Assembly: GCA_016782825.1 (NCBI GenBank)
Contig: JADHXT010000216.1
Coordinates: forward strand, 1-6,385
DNA length: 6,385 nt
Direction: 5' to 3'
DNA from: Candidatus Brocadiia bacterium
Lineage (GTDB): Bacteria; Planctomycetota; PUPC01; DSUN01
Shown: positions 1 through 4,243 of the stretch, one piece after another
Numbering within the stretch: the stretch's first letter is position 1
Layout of the letters: every line of letters begins with the position of its first letter
The notes under the pieces: model-generated
Told to the model about the DNA's origin: nothing
Databases searched by the model: none
Seen by the model: the letters and a program-made list of their open reading frames with translations, nothing else
Made by a program: the position numbers and the translations under genes

Positions 1-1237
1 GCATGGGCTGGTTGACCAAGCGGTTGGCCTCGTCGTCGCCCACGATCTGCTCGGCCACGGGGTCGTAGCGGATCGTGCGGCCCATGCGGATGGCGATGTT
101 GGCCAAGTGGCACACGGTGACGGCGCGGTGGGCGGCCTCGGCGTGGCCGCCGGCGCGCTTCCGCGTGCGGACCGCTTCGGGGAAGGGGATGAGCGGCGCG
201 GGGTCGGGCATGGCCTGCACTTTCTTCTGGCCCTCCTCGTCGAGGTCGCTGAGGGCCACGTGGCGCTCGGGCTTGCGGTCGTAGGGCTTGCCCCACTCCT
301 TGCCGTCGAGGACGAAGGTGAAGCCGTCGGCGTACTTGAGCTCCACCCATCCCCACAGGCTGGCGCACTCGGGATGGGCGGGGGGCGCGTGGGCCTCGAT
401 CTCGACGGGGCTGGTGTGGTCCTTGGCGTAGATCCATTGCATGGGGTCGAGCCAGTGGGGGGCGAGGTCGGTGAGGCCGCCGCCCTCGTAGTCCCAGTAG
501 AAGCGATGGCTCCAGCCGTGGCGATGGCGGTTGAAGGGGCGGAGGGGTGCGGGGCCGCAATACATGTCCCAGTCGAGATGCGTGGGTGCGGGCTCGGGCT
601 GGAGGTTCACGCGGCCGAGGTAGCGTCGGACAGCGAGTCCGCCGCGCTTGATCACCGCGCCTTTGCAGTCGGTGAGCAGGCCGCTGCGCATGGCGTTGTG
701 GATCATGCGGCTGCGCTTGCTCTTGATGGCGCCGTAGCGGCCGCCGGTGCCGATCTGGAACACGCGGCCGTAGCGTGTGGCGGCGTTGACGACGGCGCGG
801 CCTTCGGCGATGAACTTGGTCATGGGCTTTTCGCACAGCACGTCCTTGCCGGCTTCCATGGCGGCGATGGCGATGAGGGCGTGCCAGTGGGGCGGGGTGG
901 CCACGCTCACGACGTCGAGGTCGTTGCGCTCGACGAGACGGCGGAAGTCGGTGTAGCCTTTGTCGGCGCCGAACTTCTTGACGGCGCTGGCGAGGCGGTT
1001 GCGCTCGACGTCGCAGCAGGCGAGGATGCGGGCCTGGCCGCCGGAGTGGTTGATGTAGGTGCGGATGTCTTCGCCGCCCTGGCCGCCGCAGCCCACGAGG
1101 CCACAGGCGAAGGTGTCGCTGGGCGGGGCCTTGCCCTCGCCGCCCAGCACGTGGCGCGGCACGATGGCGAGGCCGGCGGCGGCCGACGTGCCTTGAAGAA
1201 ACCTGCGGCGGGTGATGGCGGCGGGGCGTCGTGGCAT
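1..1237 (-). CDS. Exported Gfo/Idh/MocA-family oxidoreductase (C-terminus cut by window edge)
   Basis: An NAD(P)-dependent dehydrogenase of the Gfo/Idh/MocA family; 412 codons are present, ending at ...RLVNQPM with no stop, so probably only a short tail is missing. The start is ATG at 1237, followed by a twin-arginine signal (TRRRFLQG, residues 9-16) and a hydrophobic stretch ending IVPRHVLGG (25-33), so folded export by Tat is predicted. The Rossmann motif GCGGQG lies at residues 49-54. The family's cofactor/catalytic E-K-P is at 136-138 (CEKPM). The C-terminal alpha/beta domain carries GGGLTDLAPHWLDP, with D257, H261 and D264 as likely active-site or substrate-contacting residues. Family members oxidise or reduce sugars, inositols and sugar acids; the substrate here cannot be read from sequence. 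Such Tat-exported members are abundant in Planctomycetota and related phyla. It is divergent from the lipoprotein gene. The Shine-Dalgarno sequence is weak (only an AGAG-like stretch upstream). Family assignment is secure; substrate and pathway are unknown. Confidence 0.95.
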   Translation of the reverse strand, partial: MPRRPAAITRRRFLQGTSAAAGLAIVPRHVLGGEGKAPPSDTFACGLVGCGGQGGEDIRTYINHSGGQARILACCDVERNRLASAVKKFGADKGYTDFRRLVERNDLDVVSVATPPHWHALIAIAAMEAGKDVLCEKPMTKFIAEGRAVVNAATRYGRVFQIGTGGRYGAIKSKRSRMIHNAMRSGLLTDCKGAVIKRGGLAVRRYLGRVNLQPEPAPTHLDWDMYCGPAPLRPFNRHRHGWSHRFYWDYEGGGLTDLAPHWLDPMQWIYAKDHTSPVEIEAHAPPAHPECASLWGWVELKYADGFTFVLDGKEWGKPYDRKPERHVALSDLDEEGQKKVQAMPDPAPLIPFPEAVRTRKRAGGHAEAAHRAVTVCHLANIAIRMGRTIRYDPVAEQIVGDDEANRLVNQPM

Positions 1238-1289
1238 GGCAGCATCTCTACGGGAGGGCGGGGTGGGGCAGCACAGGGTCGTGAGTGCG

Positions 1290-1317
1290 ATGATACTCCG
1301 CAGGCGGTGGCGCGCAA
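1290..1317 (-). promoter_or_regulatory. Candidate sigma-70-type promoter for the oxidoreductase
   Basis: Read on the minus strand, TTGCGC (1317-1312) is followed after 16 nt by TATCAT (1295-1290), which matches five of six bases of the -10 consensus; the -35 matches only its TTG. It would give a leader of about 45 nt before the ATG at 1237. It lies in the divergent intergenic region opposite the promoter of the lipoprotein gene. This is pattern evidence only. Confidence 0.4.
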
Positions 1318-1371
1318 GGGTGTTCCACGGGACGGCTGGCCCTGCGGGTGCCGACAGGGAAGCAAATCGCC

Positions 1372-1400
1372 TTGACTCCCTTGCCGGCGTGTGCCATGAT
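1372..1400 (+). promoter_or_regulatory. Candidate sigma-70-type promoter for the lipoprotein gene
   Basis: TTGACT (1372-1377, five of six -35 bases) is followed after exactly 17 nt by CATGAT (1395-1400, four of six -10 bases), with an extended -10 TGC just before it (1392-1394). Transcription would begin near 1407, giving a leader of about 45 nt before the ATG at 1452. The elements resemble those upstream of the gene at 2809. Confidence 0.6.
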
Positions 1401-1437
1401 AAGGGCATGGACGTATCCTGCGGCTCCCAGACCCCAC

Positions 1438-1444
1438 GGAGGAG
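1438..1444 (+). promoter_or_regulatory. Shine-Dalgarno site deciding the lipoprotein start
   Basis: GGAGGAG lies 7 nt before ATG 1452. It settles the start against the in-frame upstream ATG at 1407, which coincides with the predicted transcription start and has no ribosome-binding site. Confidence 0.75.
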
Positions 1445-1451
1445 ATGGACG

Positions 1452-2063
1452 ATGAAGAAACTGATGAGGCCCGTGAGCGTGCTGTGCGCGCTGGCTCTCG
1501 TGGCCAGCGGCTGCGAGACGATGAAGCAGAACAAGGGAGCCACCGGCGCCGGCATCGGAGCCGTTGCCGGCGGTGTGCTCGGCCGCGTCATCGGCGGCAA
1601 GAAGCACCGCACCCGCAACATTCTGATCGGCGCCGCGATCGGCGCCGCCGTCGGCTACGGCATCGGCAAGTACGTTGACCACAGGACCAAGACCGCCCAA
1701 GCCACCAACCAAGCCCACGAGTACACCCCGCAGCAAGGCACGCGGGTGGAGATGGTGAGCGTGACCCCCACGCCGGCCGCCATCGCCCGCGGCGGCTCGG
1801 TGAACCTGGATGCCAGCTATGCCATCATGGCTTCGAACACCACGCAGCCGATCGCCGTCACCGAAACCCGCACCGTCTACTACAACGGCCAGAAGCTCAC
1901 CACGTTCCCCGCGCGCCAAGTGAACCGCACGCCCGGCACCTACACGAGCAGCGCGCCCATGGAAATCCCCGCGAACGCCACGGCCGGCACCTACGAGGTG
2001 GAAGTCACCGTGGCCGCCGCCGGCGTGTCCAAGACCCAGAAGGCGCCCTTCACCGTCAACTGA
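1452..2063 (+). CDS. Glycine-zipper lipoprotein with C-terminal beta-rich domain
   Basis: A 203-residue predicted lipoprotein. The start at ATG 1452 is chosen because GGAGGAG (1438-1444) sits 7 nt upstream and because it opens directly into a lipoprotein signal peptide: a K-K-x-x-R n-region, a hydrophobic core and a lipobox-like ASGC with the lipidated cysteine at residue 21. An upstream in-frame ATG at 1407 would bury the signal. Residues 29-72 form a glycine zipper, GxxxG-type repeats in two blocks (about 29-49 and 57-72) separated by a basic KKHRTR turn (50-55), as in the Rick_17kDa_Anti/SlyB-type 2TM glycine-zipper lipoproteins; it probably inserts in or packs on the outer membrane. Residues from about 96 to 203 alternate polar and hydrophobic residues and end in a strand-rich AGTYEVEVTVAAAGVSKTQK segment, suggesting an Ig-like or beta-sandwich domain exposed outside the inner membrane. 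Its function is not established; an envelope-structural role is an inference. It appears monocistronic, with its own promoter and a downstream hairpin. Confidence 0.9.
   Translation: MKKLMRPVSVLCALALVASGCETMKQNKGATGAGIGAVAGGVLGRVIGGKKHRTRNILIGAAIGAAVGYGIGKYVDHRTKTAQATNQAHEYTPQQGTRVEMVSVTPTPAAIARGGSVNLDASYAIMASNTTQPIAVTETRTVYYNGQKLTTFPARQVNRTPGTYTSSAPMEIPANATAGTYEVEVTVAAAGVSKTQKAPFTVN
1625..1648 (+). repeat. Two exact tandem 12-bp copies within the glycine-zipper coding region
   Basis: GATCGGCGCCGC occurs twice back to back (1625-1636 and 1637-1648). Each copy encodes one I-G-A-A unit, giving IGAAIGAA at residues 59-66, the core of the second zipper helix. Exact nucleotide identity suggests recent in-frame duplication or conversion, although codon bias in GC-rich DNA could also keep the copies alike. 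Confidence 0.8.
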
Positions 2064-2087
2064 CGCGGGCCCATCCCCACACCACCC

Positions 2088-2115
2088 CGCGGGGGCGCCC
2101 TACGGCGCCCCCGCG
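2088..2115 (+). terminator. GC-rich hairpin after the lipoprotein gene, probable terminator
   Basis: A perfect 12-bp stem (CGCGGGGGCGCC at 2088-2099 pairing with GGCGCCCCCGCG at 2104-2115) with a four-base CTAC loop begins 25 nt after the stop codon. There is no real T-run after it (AGCCGTTCTGCTCC follows). It could therefore be an atypical intrinsic terminator, a 3'-end stabiliser, or an element working with Rho. Being nearly symmetrical, it would fold on either strand. Confidence 0.65.
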
Positions 2116-2148
2116 AGCCGTTCTGCTCCCGACTCCACGACTTTTCCA

Positions 2149-2177
2149 TTGCACACGCGCGCCCTGCATGGTAACAT
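2149..2177 (+). promoter_or_regulatory. Weak candidate promoter for the PAS gene
   Basis: TTGCAC (2149-2154, only TTG matching the -35) is followed after 17 nt by TAACAT (2172-2177, four of six -10 bases), preceded by an extended -10 TGG (2169-2171). A start near 2184 would give a leader of about 49 nt to the ATG at 2233 and would exclude the upstream in-frame starts at 2149 and 2176. Confidence 0.35.
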
Positions 2178-2218
2178 GAAACTTTGTTGGGCGAGCGAGA
2201 GGGCGGTCGCGGGCTGCC

Positions 2219-2227
2219 AGGAGGTGA
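2219..2227 (+). promoter_or_regulatory. Near-perfect Shine-Dalgarno site of the PAS gene
   Basis: AGGAGGTGA at 2219-2227 is fully complementary to the 16S rRNA 3' tail consensus and sits 5 nt before ATG 2233 (8 nt counted from AGGAGG). It selects this start and suggests strong translation. Confidence 0.8.
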
Positions 2228-2232
2228 GCGGG

Positions 2233-2709
2233 ATGGCCGCAGACGCGAGCGGAAGCGACCGACTCGCCGCGCTCCGCCACGAGGCGGATTCGCTCCAGCC
2301 CGCCCGGGCCGAAGACTACCGCCGCATCTTCGAAACCACCGCCGACGGCATCCTCATCTTCGACCACGCCGGCCAGCTCGTGGACGTCAACCCCGCTGCC
2401 TGCGCCCTCCACGGCCGCACCCGCGAGAGCATCCTGTGCGGCGACCCCCTGGGCCTCATCCATCCCGACTCCCACGCCGCATTCCAGGCGTTCCACGACA
2501 CCGTGACGGCGGGGCGCGAGTTCAGCGGCCACGTGCTCGGGCTGCGCAGCGACGGCTCCACCTTCCACGCCGAGCTCCACGGCATCCCCTACCGCATGGC
2601 CGACGAGGGCCACTACTTCGCCGTGCTCCGCGACGTGACCGCGCGCAAGCGGGCCGAGCAGCGGGTGGCCGAGCTGCGCGCCAAGTTCCGCGCCGCCTTC
2701 GGCCAATAA
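2233..2709 (+). CDS. Small stand-alone PAS-domain protein
   Basis: A 158-residue soluble protein consisting of an N-terminal helix (about residues 8-24), a single PAS fold (about 26-136) and a short charged helix (137-156). PAS hallmarks are DYRRIFETTADGILIFD (28-44), VDVNPAACALHGRTRESI (50-67), the HPD segment (77-79), the second-half strand GLRSDGSTFHAELHGIPY (103-120) and the closing RDVTARKRAEQRVAEL (133-148). In sensor kinases this closing sequence leads into the signalling helix before a kinase, GGDEF or second PAS domain. Here the ORF ends with TAA soon after that helix, and the downstream frame shows no continuation of any output domain. No transmembrane segment or signal peptide is visible, so it should be cytoplasmic. 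It may sense a ligand, light or redox state and act through dimerisation or a separate partner; the cofactor cannot be inferred. The start is fixed by AGGAGGTGA. It could be a remnant of a larger kinase, but its intact start region argues for a real small gene. Confidence 0.88.
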   Translation: MAADASGSDRLAALRHEADSLQPARAEDYRRIFETTADGILIFDHAGQLVDVNPAACALHGRTRESILCGDPLGLIHPDSHAAFQAFHDTVTAGREFSGHVLGLRSDGSTFHAELHGIPYRMADEGHYFAVLRDVTARKRAEQRVAELRAKFRAAFGQ

Positions 2710-2755
2710 TCCCGCCAAGCCGTCGTTGCATTTCTTTGCATCCCCTTACCTTCGC

Positions 2756-2786
2756 TTGACAACTCCCTGCGCCGGTGTGCTACGAT
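2756..2786 (+). promoter_or_regulatory. Candidate sigma-70-type promoter for the secreted hydrolase operon
   Basis: A consensus TTGACA -35 (2756-2761) is followed after 19 nt by TACGAT (2781-2786, four of six bases) with an extended -10 TGC (2778-2780). The spacer is 2 nt longer than ideal. The start would be near 2793, leaving a leader of only about 16 nt, with AAGGAG close to its 5' end. Confidence 0.55.
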
Positions 2787-2795
2787 CCACAGGCG

Positions 2796-2801
2796 AAGGA
2801 G
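2796..2801 (+). promoter_or_regulatory. Ribosome-binding site of the first hydrolase gene
   Basis: AAGGAG lies 7 nt before ATG 2809 and supports that start, which opens directly into a Sec signal peptide. Confidence 0.7.
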
Positions 2802-2808
2802 AACGCCC

Positions 2809-4233
2809 ATGAGCCGCCCTCTGTTGACCCTCGTCGCGCTGGGCCTCGCGGCCATCGCCGCCACGGCCCGCGCCGCCGCCCCTCCGGCCACGGAGCCCCG
2901 CATGCCCATCGCAGGCCCGCTGCGCATCCACCCGGCCAACCCCCGCTACTTCGCCGACGCCACGGGCCGCGCCATCCTGCTCGTCGGCTCGCACACCTGG
3001 CCGACCCTGGTGGACATGGGGCCCAGCGACCCGCCGCCGAAGTTCGACTTCGACGCCTACCTCGGTTTCCTCGAGCGCCACGGGCACAACTTCGTGCGCC
3101 TGTGGACGTGGGAGCTGACCACCTGGGACACGCGGGGCAACGCGGCCCCGTGGCGCAAGAAGTCCGTGCATCACGCCGCGCCGCATCCATGGCCCCGCAC
3201 CGGGCGCGGCAAGGCGCTCGACGGCAAGCCGAAGTTCGACCTCGCCAGGCACAACCCCGAGTACTTCCAGCGCCTCCGCACCCGCGTCAAGGCGGCGGGG
3301 CAGCGCGGCATCTACGTGTCCGTCATGCTCTTCGAGGGCTGGGGACTCCAGTTTTCGCCCAAGGCGTGGGAAAGCCATCCCTTCCATCCCGCCAACAACG
3401 TGAACGGCATCAACGGCGACACGAACGGCGACGGCAAGGGCCTCGAAGTCCACGAGCTCGCCAACCCCAAAGTCACCGCCATCCAGGAGGCCTGCGTCCG
3501 CAAGGCGATCGACACGGTGAACGACCTGGACAACGTGCTCTACGAGATCTCGAACGAGAACCACCCGGCCTCCACCGCCTGGCAATACCACATGATCCGC
3601 TTCATCAAGCAGGTCGAGAAGGCCAAGCCCAAGCAGCATCCCGTGGGCATGACCTTCCAATACAAGGGCGGCAGCAACAAGACACTGTTCGACAGCCCGG
3701 CCGACTGGGTGTCGCCCAATCCCACCGGCGGCTACCGCGACAACCCGCCCGACACCCGGGGCCGCAAGGTGGTGATCGCCGACACCGACCATCTGTGGGG
3801 CATCGGCGGCAGCGCCCAGTGGCTATGGAAGAGCGTGTGCCGCGGCCTCAATCCCATCTTCATGGACCCCTACGACGGCGTGGTGCTCGCGAAGCGCTTT
3901 GATCGCAAGTGGGACCCCATCCGCAAGGGCCTCGGCACCGCGCGCCGCTTGGCCGAGCGCATGGACCTCACGGCCATGACGCCGCATCCCCGCCTGGCCT
4001 CCACGAAATACTGCCTGGCGAACCCGGCAAAGGAATACTTGGTGTATCTGCCCGAAGGCGGCACGGCTACGGTGAGCCTCGTCGCGGCCAAAGGCGCGCT
4101 GGAGGCCCAGTGGCTCAACCCGAGCACCGGCACATGGCACAAGCCGGCTCCCGTGCAGGGCGGTGCGCGGCGCACCTTCACCGCGCCCTTCAAGGGCCAC
4201 GCTGTGCTCTACCTGGTCCGCGCGAAACAGTAG
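2809..4233 (+). CDS. Secreted glycoside-hydrolase-like barrel protein with C-terminal collagen-binding-like domain
   Basis: A 474-residue secreted protein. Residues 1-22 form a Sec signal peptide with an A-R-A cleavage site before A23. Residues from about 34 to 375 are a (beta/alpha)8-barrel-type module of the DUF4038/DUF6298-like group (family name from memory, not searched), opening with GPLRIHPANPRYFAD and GSHTW. Barrel-strand motifs include HNFVRLWTWE, GIYVSVMLFEGWG (E176), NVLYEISNENH (N249-E250, the Asn-Glu typical of clan-A acid/base sites) and VVIADTDHLWG (D325, D327, H328). E250 is the best acid/base candidate; the nucleophile is uncertain. DTNGDGKGLE (204-213) looks like a calcium-binding loop. 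The tail from about 397 (KYCLANPAKEYLVYLPEGG to the end) matches the putative collagen-binding beta domain (Collagen_bind_2) commonly attached to such barrels. The role is probably polysaccharide or glycan cleavage outside the cytoplasm; the substrate is unknown. It is first in an operon with the fusion gene, which repeats the same barrel. Confidence 0.88.
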   Translation: MSRPLLTLVALGLAAIAATARAAAPPATEPRMPIAGPLRIHPANPRYFADATGRAILLVGSHTWPTLVDMGPSDPPPKFDFDAYLGFLERHGHNFVRLWTWELTTWDTRGNAAPWRKKSVHHAAPHPWPRTGRGKALDGKPKFDLARHNPEYFQRLRTRVKAAGQRGIYVSVMLFEGWGLQFSPKAWESHPFHPANNVNGINGDTNGDGKGLEVHELANPKVTAIQEACVRKAIDTVNDLDNVLYEISNENHPASTAWQYHMIRFIKQVEKAKPKQHPVGMTFQYKGGSNKTLFDSPADWVSPNPTGGYRDNPPDTRGRKVVIADTDHLWGIGGSAQWLWKSVCRGLNPIFMDPYDGVVLAKRFDRKWDPIRKGLGTARRLAERMDLTAMTPHPRLASTKYCLANPAKEYLVYLPEGGTATVSLVAAKGALEAQWLNPSTGTWHKPAPVQGGARRTFTAPFKGHAVLYLVRAKQ

Positions 4234-4243
4234 GGACGCTGCG

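Noticed and set aside
107..1375. Long plus-strand ORF of 422 codons
   Set aside because: It is antisense to the well-supported oxidoreductase. The translation is low-complexity (Ala, Gly, Val, Asp, Glu, His) without family motifs, as expected opposite GC-rich coding DNA.
1212..1451. Upstream extension of the lipoprotein ORF to ATG 1212 or ATG 1407
   Set aside because: It would hide the lipoprotein signal peptide, overlap the oxidoreductase start and cross the predicted promoter; only ATG 1452 has a good Shine-Dalgarno site.
2149..2232. Upstream extension of the PAS gene to TTG 2149 or ATG 2176
   Set aside because: Neither has a ribosome-binding site, both overlap the candidate promoter, and ATG 2233 has AGGAGGTGA at ideal distance.
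2723..2741. TTGCAT...TTTGCAT near-direct repeat before the hydrolase promoter
   Set aside because: The units are only six to seven bases with no partner elsewhere; too short to support an operator or terminator call.
2746..3792. Minus-strand ORF of 348 codons opposite the first hydrolase
   Set aside because: It has no recognisable motif and a biased Val/Gly/His/Asp composition, and it lies wholly opposite a gene with signal peptide, catalytic motifs and ribosome-binding site.
4234..4243. Possible separate promoter for the fusion gene
   Set aside because: The gap is only 10 bp and the ribosome-binding site overlaps the previous stop; co-transcription is the simpler reading.
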